A stretch of DNA of 64,000 bases from Mucilaginibacter endophyticus (GCF_003351025.1 NZ_QPCG01000010.1:1-64000), one strand, 5' to 3'. Counted from the first letter of the stretch, positions 1-8,092 are shown. The notes: generated by a model from the letters alone, not told the origin. Numbers and translations: made by a program.

Positions 1-204
1 GAAGGCATGGGTGTCCGCGCTGCCGACATAGATAAAATATTTGGCCAGTATTACCGTGTTGATATCGCAGAGACGCGGCAGATATCAGGATTCGGTATAG
101 GGCTATATTTGAGTTCCGAAATAATACAGCGTCACCACGGTAAAATATGGGTTGAAAGCGAGCCAGGGAGAGGCGCTAAATTCTGTTTCACTTTGCCCAT
201 TTGA
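1..204 (+). CDS. Sensor histidine kinase, C-terminal end only
   Basis: The gene enters from outside the window: the frame is already open at base 1 (Glu-Gly before the first Met), so no start is visible. What remains is the end of a HATPase_c ATP-binding domain. I see the F-box-like 'KIFGQYYRV', the G2 box 'GFGIGLYLSSEII', and the usual terminal strand 'GKIWVESEPGRGAKFCFTLPI'. In the full protein this domain binds ATP for autophosphorylation of a histidine. The sensor part and any partner regulator lie outside the window. The family is certain; the signal is unknown. Confidence 0.9.
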   Translation, partial: EGMGVRAADIDKIFGQYYRVDIAETRQISGFGIGLYLSSEIIQRHHGKIWVESEPGRGAKFCFTLPI

Positions 205-365
205 TTACTATAACGGCGTCTTGCCCAAAGTTCTTGGCTAATGTTGTTTTATTATTGATTTAATAAATTATATAATAAGACAAACAAAAAGATTCATTGT
301 AAGTTCTCGTTATAAATCAGGTACCGAAGCACTGTATTTACTGATTTGCTCGTAGGACATCGGAT

Positions 366-393
366 AAAAAAAAGGGACACCTTGCGGCATCCC
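366..393 (-). terminator. Intrinsic terminator after the DUF892 gene
   Basis: Read on the minus strand, GGGATGCC, a GCAA tetraloop and GGTGTCCC form an 8-bp stem (two G-U pairs) followed by eight T residues. It lies just past the stop codon at 417. Confidence 0.8.
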
Positions 394-416
394 CTGATCA
401 ATTTAAACAAAAAAAA

Positions 417-974
417 TTATTCAACCTCCGCAGCAGCGGCTTCGTTTACATAATTCTCGGCTACCTGGGTCAGCAGGGAATCTGCATTTTTTTCTTCGGC
501 CAGGGTTTCATCCAGCAGGCTTTGCGCTTCGCTGTAACCTAAAGTTCCTGCCAAAGTGCGTAGGGTGCCATAAGAGGCGATCTCGTAATGTTCTACTTTC
601 TGAGCTGCCGAAATAATAGCCACATCGCGTACTTCAGTTCCTTTATCCGTATCTGATAACAGTTCAGTCGCCTCTGCTAACAAGCCTTCCATGGCCAGGC
701 ATTTTTTAGCGGCCGCTTTTTCACCAACTGAGGCAAACACGCTTTCCAGACGGGTGATCTGGTTCTTGGTTTCTTCCAGGTGGGTAGTGATCGTTTGTTT
801 CAGATCTTCCGAAGTTGCGCCCTTGATCAGTTTCGGTAAGGCGGTAGCTAAATGCTTTTCGGCCCAGTAAATATCTTTCAATTCGTCAACGAATAATTCT
901 TTTAAAGCGCTTTCGGCTTCTTCAGAGCGGCTTGCAGCTGCTGCAGTCGCTTTTTTGTTTGTTTTTGTAGGCAT
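417..974 (-). CDS. DUF892 / YciE-YciF-type ferritin-like protein
   Basis: 185 residues. After a Lys/Ala/Thr-rich N-terminus of about 22 residues comes the ferritin-like helical bundle typical of PF05974. It opens with 'LFVDELKDIYWAEKHL' (about 26-41); further helices carry 'HLEETKNQITRLESVF' and 'HYEIASYGTLRTLA', and the protein ends in a very acidic tail. Related proteins of enterobacteria (YciE/YciF) are induced in stationary phase and osmotic stress; their exact chemistry is not established. It has its own terminator and lies just downstream of the DUF421 operon on the same strand. Family assignment is firm; function is inferred from relatives and from the surrounding stress genes. Confidence 0.88.
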   Translation of the reverse strand: MPTKTNKKATAAAASRSEEAESALKELFVDELKDIYWAEKHLATALPKLIKGATSEDLKQTITTHLEETKNQITRLESVFASVGEKAAAKKCLAMEGLLAEATELLSDTDKGTEVRDVAIISAAQKVEHYEIASYGTLRTLAGTLGYSEAQSLLDETLAEEKNADSLLTQVAENYVNEAAAAEVE

Positions 975-1061
975 AATGTTAGATTTTAATAGTTTTTGAT
1001 TTGATTTTTGAATGCGGAATCAATCGCACATAAACAGTACAAATACTATTCCAGTAAGTGC

Positions 1062-1547
1062 TTATTTTTTTATTGAACTGATCTCGCCGTTGCGTTCCAT
1101 ATAAACTTTTTCGATCTTGTTCATATCCTCGGTCATGGCTGATTTCCGGACGCCCTGCATGATGTCCTCTTCACAAACCAGCGCGTCTTTCATGTGCTCC
1201 TGGTTAAATCGCTCTTTTTCGAAAAGTACCATTTTGTCCCCTTCGATGAATCGCCCGAAAGCCTTGCTGTGCGCGATCAGCCAGCCGAACAGCCGGTGCA
1301 GCAACACGATCACGAAACAGCAAACCACGACGGGCACGAAGTCAGACGCACCGACGATCGCCCGGCTCATCACTGCACCGAGCGAGATCGTAATGATATT
1401 ATCCAGGGGCGTCCGCACGCCGAACGAGCGCCGGCCGGAGATCCGGATCAGGATCAGTGCGATAACAAACATGACCACGCCGCGGTCACTCATTTGAAGG
1501 GCATTCAAATCCTTGCCTTCGCCAAAAAGTTTAGTCAGTACTTCCAT
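1062..1547 (-). CDS. DUF421 (YetF-like) membrane protein
   Basis: 161 residues. Two or three hydrophobic segments (about 25-40, 50-68 and 71-90) are followed by a soluble domain that ends near 'CEEDIMQGVRKSAMTEDMNKIEKVYMERNGEIS'. This is the DUF421/YetF layout: membrane anchor plus a small C-terminal domain that ends in a conserved 'GEIS' strand. Its start overlaps the end of the broken pyrophosphatase by 17 bases, so it is the last gene of a translationally coupled operon. YetF-like proteins have no settled function. Their recurrence with DUF892 and small stress proteins supports a role in envelope stress. Confidence 0.85.
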   Translation of the reverse strand: MEVLTKLFGEGKDLNALQMSDRGVVMFVIALILIRISGRRSFGVRTPLDNIITISLGAVMSRAIVGASDFVPVVVCCFVIVLLHRLFGWLIAHSKAFGRFIEGDKMVLFEKERFNQEHMKDALVCEEDIMQGVRKSAMTEDMNKIEKVYMERNGEISSIKK

Positions 1548-2027
1548 TTTCGATCAGCTTAAAAGCCTGCTCGGCATCCAGCCGGGTGATGACCCGGAAT
1601 GCCTTGCCGGCCTGTTCATTATAGTTCTTAAAGAAATGTTCCAGTTGGTCCAGGATCGCTTCCGGCAATTCATCCAGGGCATTTACCTCCGAGAACAGCT
1701 GGGACACGCCCGGCACGCCGATGAAACGGTCATTCCGAATCGTTTAACCGTCCCGCTCCGTCTGCTCGGCCTGGAGCGCGCCAATGAGGCGGCAATCCAC
1801 CAGGCAATCCGGAAAGGTGCCGCTTTCCGAAACGATAATGATATCCAGCGGTCGCCGTCCTCCCCTTTGGTACCGGGTATCATGCCGAAGTCAAAAGGGA
1901 ACACCAAGCCGGCCGGTAGCACCTTGCTGAACTTGAAACGCTGGGCTTCCGGATCATAATCAAATTTCTGGTTATAGCCCTTGGGGCTTTCGACCATGGC
2001 GGTTATCATTCTAAATGGTACCATCAT
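1531..2027 (-). pseudogene. Inorganic pyrophosphatase, broken by a frameshift and a stop
   Basis: The N-terminal part (from 2027) reads as a soluble pyrophosphatase: 'MVESPKGYNQKFDYDP', then 'KVLPAGLVFPFDFGMIPGT' and 'KGEDGD'. Near 1848-1853 one base is missing. Shifting frame restores 'PLDIIIVSESGTFPDCLVDC', including the metal-binding DPLD sequence expected of this family, and 'RLIGALQAEQTERDG'. In that restored frame a TAA at 1744-1746 interrupts 'DG-stop-TIRNDRFIGVPGVS', where relatives would have Lys. The remainder runs open to 1531. Two independent lesions make an active enzyme unlikely unless the sequence is wrong. The start overlaps the preceding stop as ATGA, and the gene sits inside a coupled operon. 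Confidence 0.85.
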
Positions 2028-2491
2028 TTTGCGGGTTTAGCAATAGCCTTCCGGCTACTGGATTTACGCTGCTGGTTCTCTTCTGCCGCATCAATGGAAT
2101 GCGTTTTGGTCAGATCGTTTTCCTTTTCTGCTAGGTCGGATAGTTGCCGGTAGAATTTATACAGGTGATCCAGTTCCTCCTCGGTCAGGTCTTCAATGTT
2201 AATCATCCGGTTGCTGGTACCTTCATGCGAGGCCAGCAGCTCATTTAGTTTTAAATGGATCGCCTTGGAATCCTTATTCTGCGATTTTTGAATGAGGAAG
2301 ACCATGAGGAAAGTAACGATGGTCGTACCGGTGTTAATGATCAGCTGCCAGGTCTCTGAATAATGAAATATAGGGCCGGTAACCGCCCAGATAACGATCG
2401 TGGCTGCTGCCAGAATAAATGCCGCCGAACTACCGGTAGCCGCCGTCGCCCAATTGGAGAACCGCTCAAAAAAATTGCTTTTCTTTTTCAT
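2024..2491 (-). CDS. Low-affinity iron permease family protein (PF04120)
   Basis: 155 residues with two N-terminal membrane helices (about 20-38 'SSAAFILAAATIVIWAVTG' and 48-67 'LIINTGTTIVTFLMVFLIQK'), then 'SQNKDSKAIHLKLNELL' and a charged, coiled C-terminus. The second helix plus 'QNKDSKAIHLKLNEL' is the signature of the family named after the fungal low-affinity iron permease. In bacteria, iron transport by these short versions is not demonstrated, so the name is only a family label. It is joined by ATGA overlaps both to the MscS remnant upstream and to the pyrophosphatase downstream. Intact and full length for the family. Confidence 0.85.
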   Translation of the reverse strand: MKKKSNFFERFSNWATAATGSSAAFILAAATIVIWAVTGPIFHYSETWQLIINTGTTIVTFLMVFLIQKSQNKDSKAIHLKLNELLASHEGTSNRMINIEDLTEEELDHLYKFYRQLSDLAEKENDLTKTHSIDAAEENQQRKSSSRKAIAKPAK

Positions 2492-2746
2492 AATCCGCCG
2501 ATTTTAATACCTCCTTTTTTGAAACCCTGCAACAAGGCCCGCTGCACACCCATCTTGGTATCCCAAAAACCGTGTGGCGCTACCCACACATTGATGGCCA
2601 TCACAAAATTATCCTGTTCCAGCTGTGATATCCCGATCCGGCGTTTTCAGGCAGGCCTTATCCTGATCAATGATCTCACTCACCAGCTGCGGCCCGAAAC
2701 GGATCACCCAGTCATAGGCCTTATCATAGTTTTTTGTCAAGTTCAT
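2488..2746 (-). pseudogene. MscS-type mechanosensitive channel, middle deleted
   Basis: This stretch looks empty but encodes the two ends of a small-conductance mechanosensitive channel. The first frame from ATG 2746 gives 'MNLTKNYDKAYDWVIRFGPQ', typical of the periplasmic start, and runs almost at once into 'DKACLKTPD', which belongs near the C-terminus. A one-base shift then gives 'RIGISQLEQDNFVMAINVWV' and 'HGFWDTKMGVQRALLQGFKK', the family's C-terminal domain, ending at 2488. Roughly 190-200 codons, including the pore helix, are missing. Both ends keep ATGA overlaps with their neighbours, so the deletion removed only the gene's interior. It cannot form a channel. Confidence 0.8.
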
Positions 2747-4947
2747 TTCCAGTCAACATGTATGTGGCTATCACCGGGAATGGTGAATTCCAGGTGACCG
2801 TCTTTTGCCTTTTTTCCCTTGATTAACTCTTTTCCGGCTTTCACTTCGAATTCCGGCATTTTACCTTTATCCGTTTTGACGATCAATAACCGGGCATTCA
2901 ACCTGCCGTCACCCGCGAGTTTGAAGTTTGCCGGGCGATGTTTCTTCGGCGAAAAGCCATAGGTCGGGTAATCGGTATAGATCATAAAGGGTTGGCCGTC
3001 CACCTGCATATAGTGCCGCGGCAGAATACCAAAGGCATTGCCTGCCCCGTAAACTTCCTGACCCACAGCGCCGGATTTCTCCCAGCCGTCATGCATGTCT
3101 TCGAGCGCGATCCAAAGATTCGGGTCGACCTCGCCGGTCTTCACTTCTTCAGAAAGCATTTCTTTGGGCAGCATCGGCGGGTAATAATAGATCGCCCGGT
3201 CCACCAGGTAGCGGATATATTCCGCCATGAGTAATCTTAAGGATGGCAGGACCTCTTCGCCTTCGGCATGTTTCAGGTAATCGTGAAAAGCGCAGAACAC
3301 TTCTTCCTCTTCATAAGCGGCCGTGTAAGGCGCGTCATTAAGCGGGAACAGCCGGAAGAACGACGGAAAATTTTTGCCGTAGCCATAATTACATTCCCAA
3401 AGGCTGGTATTCTGCATGATATTGGCGATACAGAGATAGCTGAGTTCTTTGTAAACTTCCTTTTTAGTGATCTTGTATAGGCGCAGCAGCGCACCGGCCG
3501 AGAAGGCGGTATTGTTCGCCTGGTAAAAGAGTTCAAAGCCCAGGCCGTGTAACCTTAAAGCCGACTTTTCGGCTTCAGCGAGGTAACGCTTTTTACCCGT
3601 CAGTTCCCAGGCCTGCAGCATGATATGCGCAAACAGCCCCGGCACATCTTTTTCACCACCCTTGCCCGGCTGGGTTTCTGCTTTCACTACTTCCAGCGTA
3701 TCCATTTTATAGAATACCGGCCAGGTATAGTCAAAGTGATGCGCAACTTTGATCGCGAATTCCAGCGACTCCAGGAATAGCTTTTCAGCCACCTTATCGC
3801 CTTTTAAAGCCAGTCGGGACAGGTTCAGCAGCGGATGGTTCAGGTACCAGGAATCCATGACCATGGGTTTCATTTGCTCCTCCCTGGCCTCCATGTTTTC
3901 AGCTGACTTTGGGTGCCAGCGCATGATCGTACCCAACTCTTCGTTATAGAATGCGGTCAGCCCATCCTTGATGGTCTTCATCATTTCCAGCTCCGCCGCG
4001 GTCCATTCGATATAATCGACCAGGGGCAGCAGGATCGCCAGCTGCACCATTATCTCGGGCGGGGTGTCATAATCGCAGACATAGGCGTTGAAATAATGGT
4101 TACCGGCCACTTGTGACCAGCAGCCGGGGCTATCCTGCAGATCTGTCAAACCTTTTTGCAATGTACCCGGCCAGTCTTTATAATTTGTAGGCGGCTTTGG
4201 CAGTTGTAAATAAACCGCTGCAGTCAGATCGAGGTATTGCCGCACCATGGCCGCTTCATCGGCCGGCACTTCTTCGCTGAGGGCGATAAAGGCATCACTC
4301 AACACATAGCTTTTGCCGGCTTCCAGCGGTTTGTTCTTTATGGTTGGCGGTAAGGCAAAACCGATCTCCGGCCAGGTACCACCCACGGTTTCGCCCGCTG
4401 AGGTTTCCGTATCCTGATTATAATCTGCCAGCGCCGTCAGGTTCTGGAGGTACAGCACCGAGCCTGCCTTCGGTCGTGTTAAATTAAAATACAATTGACC
4501 GGAGCGGATGCCGACCTGGTTAACCTTAATGCCGCCTTCCGCAAGCAGGTCACTATTTTTAGCGCCAAGCACTACGATATCCCGCGGCCAGTAAGGAAAT
4601 AATAGCGGCGAGGCGGCCGTGAGAGTTGTGTTCAGGTGGAGAACCGGGTTAGCTGCTGAAGGCAGGGTTACAACAGTGTTGTAGTCGCCTATTAACGAAC
4701 CAATTTTAAAATTGACCTGGCCGTTTTTATTCAGTACTTTTTTCAGTTCCAGCTGGTCATTTGGTGAGTAGGCCAAACGAAAGGCGATCCGGCTGCCTTT
4801 TGGCCAGGCGACGACCAGCCACAAACTGTCCGCGATAAGGTGCACTGTAAACGAATAACCCGCGGCCTGCTGTTCGAACACTGCGGTTAGATTAGGGTCA
4901 TTTAAATTGGAATTGGCTGTTAACAGCCAGGCTGAGGTTGCATTCAT
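2743..4947 (-). CDS. Large cytosolic protein, unrecognised; possible alpha/alpha-barrel fold
   Basis: 734 residues, no signal peptide or membrane helix. I do not recognise the family. The first 230 residues look beta-rich. From about 240 to 640 the sequence is helical and rich in aromatic residues (for example 'GCWSQVAGNHYFNAYVCDYD', 'MVMDSWYLNHPLLNLSRLA', 'LWECNYGYGKNFPSFFRLFP'), a texture that resembles (alpha/alpha)6-barrel glycosidases and lyases. It ends with a short beta domain ('EFTIPGDSHIHVDWK'). It is the first gene of the coupled operon and overlaps the MscS remnant by ATGA. A sugar-acting role would be a guess from fold texture only. Confidence 0.7.
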   Translation of the reverse strand: MNATSAWLLTANSNLNDPNLTAVFEQQAAGYSFTVHLIADSLWLVVAWPKGSRIAFRLAYSPNDQLELKKVLNKNGQVNFKIGSLIGDYNTVVTLPSAANPVLHLNTTLTAASPLLFPYWPRDIVVLGAKNSDLLAEGGIKVNQVGIRSGQLYFNLTRPKAGSVLYLQNLTALADYNQDTETSAGETVGGTWPEIGFALPPTIKNKPLEAGKSYVLSDAFIALSEEVPADEAAMVRQYLDLTAAVYLQLPKPPTNYKDWPGTLQKGLTDLQDSPGCWSQVAGNHYFNAYVCDYDTPPEIMVQLAILLPLVDYIEWTAAELEMMKTIKDGLTAFYNEELGTIMRWHPKSAENMEAREEQMKPMVMDSWYLNHPLLNLSRLALKGDKVAEKLFLESLEFAIKVAHHFDYTWPVFYKMDTLEVVKAETQPGKGGEKDVPGLFAHIMLQAWELTGKKRYLAEAEKSALRLHGLGFELFYQANNTAFSAGALLRLYKITKKEVYKELSYLCIANIMQNTSLWECNYGYGKNFPSFFRLFPLNDAPYTAAYEEEEVFCAFHDYLKHAEGEEVLPSLRLLMAEYIRYLVDRAIYYYPPMLPKEMLSEEVKTGEVDPNLWIALEDMHDGWEKSGAVGQEVYGAGNAFGILPRHYMQVDGQPFMIYTDYPTYGFSPKKHRPANFKLAGDGRLNARLLIVKTDKGKMPEFEVKAGKELIKGKKAKDGHLEFTIPGDSHIHVDWK

Positions 4948-5176
4948 TGTAATAAAAATTTAATCGTTAATCAAAACTTTAATACACCGGGAACGCGCCG
5001 GCAAGCGCCCATAAAACGTAGGAACATAACCTATAGTTGTAAGATTTGTTTTCTAATTTCTTAACAAATAAAAAAATTAATTAAAAACATAGTTCTATCA
5101 CCAGGAGTTGTAAGAGTAACAGCCATTCTTTGAGCCCGATCCCCGATCATTTTCTTTCATCACTAAATAATTACCT

Positions 5177-6118
5177 ATGTTTCACCACGTTAAAGACTTA
5201 CAATTCAATGCCAGGGTTTCGCGCCCTGACCCACGATTTGCCAACTTGTTATTAGAACAATTTGGCGGCGAAAACGGCGAGCTGGCCGCGGCCATGCAGT
5301 ACTTCACCCAGGCATTTGGCGCGAAAGTGCCGCATCCTGATAAATATGACATGCTAATGGATATCGCTACCGAGGAATTTTCCCACCTGGAGATCGTCGG
5401 TGCGACCATACAGATGCTCCTCAAAGGCGTTAACGGCGAATTAAAAGATGCCGCCGAACAAACCGATTTCATGGTGGCTATGAATGGTAAAGTAGCCAAA
5501 GAAAGCGTGATCCACGCGGCTTTAGCAGCTAATCCGCAGTTCCCCATCATCACTGGCGGTGGGCCGACCCCGCGCAACAGTCAGGGTGTGCCCTGGTGTG
5601 CGTCTTATATTCATTCTAATGGCGACCTGACGGTCGACCTCCGCAGTAACCTGGCATCGGAATCACGCGCAAAGCTGGTTTATGAACACCTGATGAAATT
5701 TACGGATGATCCTTATGTGAAGGAAACACTGTCCTTCCTGATGACCCGTGAAGTGACCCACTACCAAATGTTTGAAGCCGCCCTGAATGATATACAGCCT
5801 AATTTCCCGCCGGGCGTATTAGCAGCTGACCCGCGTTACCTGCAGAACGTCTATAACCTTTCTGACGGTGCAGTCCGCGGACCCTGGAATGAAGGTGAGA
5901 TCAAAGGTATGGGCGTCGAATTCAATTATGTAGCCGATCCTTTACAACAGATTCAGGAAACCGAAGGCCAAAGCAAACTTCCGGAAGATTTCAGTAAAGA
6001 ACTAAAAGCCAAAGACAAGTTGGACAAGCAAATGAGCGAAACTAAAAGCGCCGAAGTTAAAAATGCGGAGCCGGATGGTGTCGCGCAATGGAGCACTTAT
6101 AAAGAAAAAGTAAAATAA
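5177..6118 (+). CDS. katN: Manganese catalase
   Basis: 313 residues, the family's usual length. It disproportionates hydrogen peroxide with a dimanganese centre in the cytosol. The ligands of the four-helix bundle are visible: Glu35 in 'GGENGELAAAMQYF', Glu67 and His70 in 'EEFSHLEIVG', then Glu residues in 'SESRAKLVYEHL' and the His in 'REVTHYQMFEAAL'. The 'GGGPTPRNSQGVPW' loop is also typical. The C-terminus is Lys-rich. It starts a plus-strand operon; its stop overlaps the next start as TAATG. The 230 bases upstream separate it from the divergent operon and must hold both promoters. The enzyme call is secure. Confidence 0.95.
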   Translation: MFHHVKDLQFNARVSRPDPRFANLLLEQFGGENGELAAAMQYFTQAFGAKVPHPDKYDMLMDIATEEFSHLEIVGATIQMLLKGVNGELKDAAEQTDFMVAMNGKVAKESVIHAALAANPQFPIITGGGPTPRNSQGVPWCASYIHSNGDLTVDLRSNLASESRAKLVYEHLMKFTDDPYVKETLSFLMTREVTHYQMFEAALNDIQPNFPPGVLAADPRYLQNVYNLSDGAVRGPWNEGEIKGMGVEFNYVADPLQQIQETEGQSKLPEDFSKELKAKDKLDKQMSETKSAEVKNAEPDGVAQWSTYKEKVK

Positions 6119-6279
6119 TGGACGAGCACCTGTTCTTAAAAGGCCAGCGGGTTATCACGCCTGAAGGCGAAGGAGAAGTGGCGGATGCCATCGGCGATAA
6201 CATAGTCGTCAAACTGGATAGCGGCGCCACCCAAACATTTCCTTCGGACGACCTCCAGGATAATAACAGCGCCGGATAA
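6118..6279 (+). CDS. Small SH3-like/KOW-like protein, 53 aa
   Basis: Starts at the ATG that overlaps the catalase stop codon and ends at TAA 6277-6279. The protein begins 'MDEHLFLKGQRVITPEGEGE' and continues with alternating hydrophobic residues and glycines ('VVKLDSGATQTFPSDDLQ'), the pattern of a small five-strand beta barrel. No catalytic residues are evident. Its tight coupling to the catalase and the following dehydrogenase suggests it is translated with them and may act as a small adaptor. That role is inference; the gene itself is well supported by the overlap, frame and length. Confidence 0.75.
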   Translation: MDEHLFLKGQRVITPEGEGEVADAIGDNIVVKLDSGATQTFPSDDLQDNNSAG

Positions 6280-6296
6280 ACTTAAATTAAATCATT

Positions 6297-7436
6297 ATGT
6301 TAGCCATGAACTACCGCGGCCCTTACCGGGTCCGCACCATTGACAAACCCATGCCGGAGATCCTGCATCCTGAGGATGCGATCATCCGGGTAACGCGGAG
6401 CTGCATCTGTGGCTCGGATCTGCATTTATATCATGGTATGGTACCTGATACGCGTGTCGGTTCCACCTTCGGCCACGAATTTACCGGCATTGTTGAAGAG
6501 ATTGGCCCGCTGGTGCAAAAACTCAAAGTCGGCGACCAGGTGCTGGTTCCTTTTAATATTGCCTGCGGCAAATGCAATTTTTGCAAGCAGGGATTATTCG
6601 GCAACTGTCATGAATCCAATCCTATGGCGACCGCGGTCGGCGGTATTTTCGGCTATTCGCATACGGCCGGCGGCTTTGACGGCGGCCAGGCCGAATATGT
6701 ACGGGTACCTTATGCCGATGTGGGTCCGACGGTCATCCCTGCCGAAATGGACCCTGATGACGCGGTCCTCTTAACGGACGTGGTACCCACCGGTTACCAG
6801 GCCGCCGAAATGGGCGGCATCAAGGAAGGCGATACGGTCGTGGTATTTGGCGCTGGTCCCATCGGGATCATGGCGGCGCGTTGTGCCTGGTTCTTCGGCC
6901 CCTCCCGCGTTATCATTATTGATCATATCGATTACAGGCTGGAATTTGCTAAAAATTATGCGAAGTGCGAAGCTTACAATTTTAAGGATATGGAAGACCC
7001 GGTGGTGTTCCTTAAAAAAACCACCGACTGGTATGGTGCCGATGTTTGTATCGACTGCGTGGGCTGCGAAGCTGAAGGCAATACCCTGCAAACCTTTAGC
7101 GGACGTGTGATGCTGATGCAGGCCGGTGCAGCAACCGCTTTTCAATGGGCAGTCAATTCCGTTAAAAAGGGCGGCATTGTTTCTGTGGTCGGCGTTTATG
7201 GCCCGCCGTTCAACCTGGCGCCGATCGGTAATATTGTCAATAAAGGAATTACATTGCGTGCGAACCAGGCTTCGGTTAAACGCCTTTTGCCCAAACTGAT
7301 CGATCACGTTCTCTCCGGACGGCTCGATCCTAAAGGCTTGATCACGCACCGGGTGCCCTTAGCCGAGGTAGCCGATGCCTACCGCCTTTTTTCTTCCAAA
7401 CTGGATAACTGTATTAAAACTGTATTGATCCCATGA
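6297..7436 (+). CDS. Zinc-dependent alcohol dehydrogenase (formaldehyde dehydrogenase-like)
   Basis: 379 residues, medium-chain dehydrogenase. Catalytic zinc ligands: Cys38 in 'SCICGSDLHLYHG' and the His/Glu of 'GHEFTG'. The structural zinc site is the four-cysteine lobe 'CGKCNFCKQGLFGNC' (about 93-107). The NAD(P) Rossmann motif 'GAGPIG' is near residue 185, followed by 'IIIDHIDYRLEFAK'. The length and the 'ATAVGGIFGYSHTAGGFDGG' segment match the subgroup annotated as glutathione-independent formaldehyde dehydrogenases, so aldehyde or alcohol detoxification is likely, but the substrate cannot be read from sequence. It overlaps the next gene as ATGA, within the catalase operon. Confidence 0.88.
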   Translation: MLAMNYRGPYRVRTIDKPMPEILHPEDAIIRVTRSCICGSDLHLYHGMVPDTRVGSTFGHEFTGIVEEIGPLVQKLKVGDQVLVPFNIACGKCNFCKQGLFGNCHESNPMATAVGGIFGYSHTAGGFDGGQAEYVRVPYADVGPTVIPAEMDPDDAVLLTDVVPTGYQAAEMGGIKEGDTVVVFGAGPIGIMAARCAWFFGPSRVIIIDHIDYRLEFAKNYAKCEAYNFKDMEDPVVFLKKTTDWYGADVCIDCVGCEAEGNTLQTFSGRVMLMQAGAATAFQWAVNSVKKGGIVSVVGVYGPPFNLAPIGNIVNKGITLRANQASVKRLLPKLIDHVLSGRLDPKGLITHRVPLAEVADAYRLFSSKLDNCIKTVLIP

Positions 7437-7915
7437 AACCGCTAAACGAAGATTATAAAAACATACCCGGCTGGGGCATGGATGCCGACCCGGAGAATGA
7501 GCCTACTTACCCGATGAAAAATTATACGGGCGACGATCATAGCCGCATCAACTACGAGCAGTCTGAACAGCAAGCGCAGGAAGTAGAGATCTTAATGTCC
7601 AACGAGCGGCCGGCGATCACCCGGGTATTCGGCACGACCATACCCCCGTCCGGATTGAGCGGGATGATCCGTCGCTATGCCTTCCAGCACAGCGAGGACC
7701 GTTATCGCCACTGGATACCATTGTTATTAGCTGACCGCGTCAATGTCGTGGAAGGCCTGGTGGCAGATATCGCCAGCCTGCATATCCCTAATATGATCAA
7801 GGAACGCGGCCTGGCCATGGAATGGAAGTATAACCGCGCCGGCCTGCTCAAAAAAGCAGCAGTGGCCGCCTTCACCGGTATCGCCTTATATGCCCTGCTT
7901 AAAAGAAAAAAATAA
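7433..7915 (+). CDS. Tail-anchored hypothetical protein, 160 aa
   Basis: Not recognised. The first 60 residues are polar and proline/tyrosine rich ('DADPENEPTYPMKNYTGDDH'). The middle has 'MIRRYAFQHSEDRYRHWIPL' and amphipathic helices, and the C-terminus has one hydrophobic segment 'AAVAAFTGIALYALL' closed by 'KRKK', the layout of a C-terminal membrane anchor with the bulk in the cytosol. Starts in an ATGA overlap with the dehydrogenase, so it belongs to the catalase operon. Downstream, in the same frame after its stop, lies the tail of a DUF4142 gene, so a deletion has removed DNA here. Function unknown. Confidence 0.75.
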   Translation: MKPLNEDYKNIPGWGMDADPENEPTYPMKNYTGDDHSRINYEQSEQQAQEVEILMSNERPAITRVFGTTIPPSGLSGMIRRYAFQHSEDRYRHWIPLLLADRVNVVEGLVADIASLHIPNMIKERGLAMEWKYNRAGLLKKAAVAAFTGIALYALLKRKK

Positions 7916-8026
7916 TATTCATCTAATGGTAAAGACGCTGATCTGAAAGCCTTCGCGGCTAAGACCGCACCGGTGGTGGAGCATCATCTGGGCGAGATCA
8001 CCAAGATCCAGGCGGAAATGAAATAA
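7916..8026 (+). pseudogene. DUF4142 protein, C-terminal remnant
   Basis: Immediately after the preceding stop, the frame reads 'SNGKDADLKAFAAKTAPVVE' then 'HHLGEITKIQAEMK' and a stop. This is the closing helix of DUF4142 (ferritin-like, periplasmic); compare 'KDPAVKALAQQMLPTLKHHL' in the intact gene ending at 14160. No start codon or upstream domain remains. About three quarters of the gene is gone. Confidence 0.75.
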
Positions 8027-8051
8027 TAAATTTAAGTGTATAGTTTTGATC

Positions 8052-8074
8052 GCCGCCCCTTTTGGGGCGGCTTT
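8052..8074 (+). terminator. Intrinsic terminator after the catalase operon
   Basis: GCCGCCCC, loop TTTT, GGGGCGGC: a perfect 8-bp GC stem followed by TTT. It lies before the ATG at 8093, which argues against the longer start at 8036 for the next gene. Confidence 0.75.
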
Positions 8075-8092
8075 CCTATTAACGACTTTGCT

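Noticed and set aside
1117..1562. Two plus-strand open frames of about 125 residues over the DUF421 gene
   Set aside because: They lie antisense to a clear membrane protein and have Arg/Thr/His-rich, unnatural composition.
6771..7349. 192-residue minus-strand frame inside the alcohol dehydrogenase gene
   Set aside because: Shadow of a gene whose zinc and NAD motifs are all intact; composition is not protein-like.
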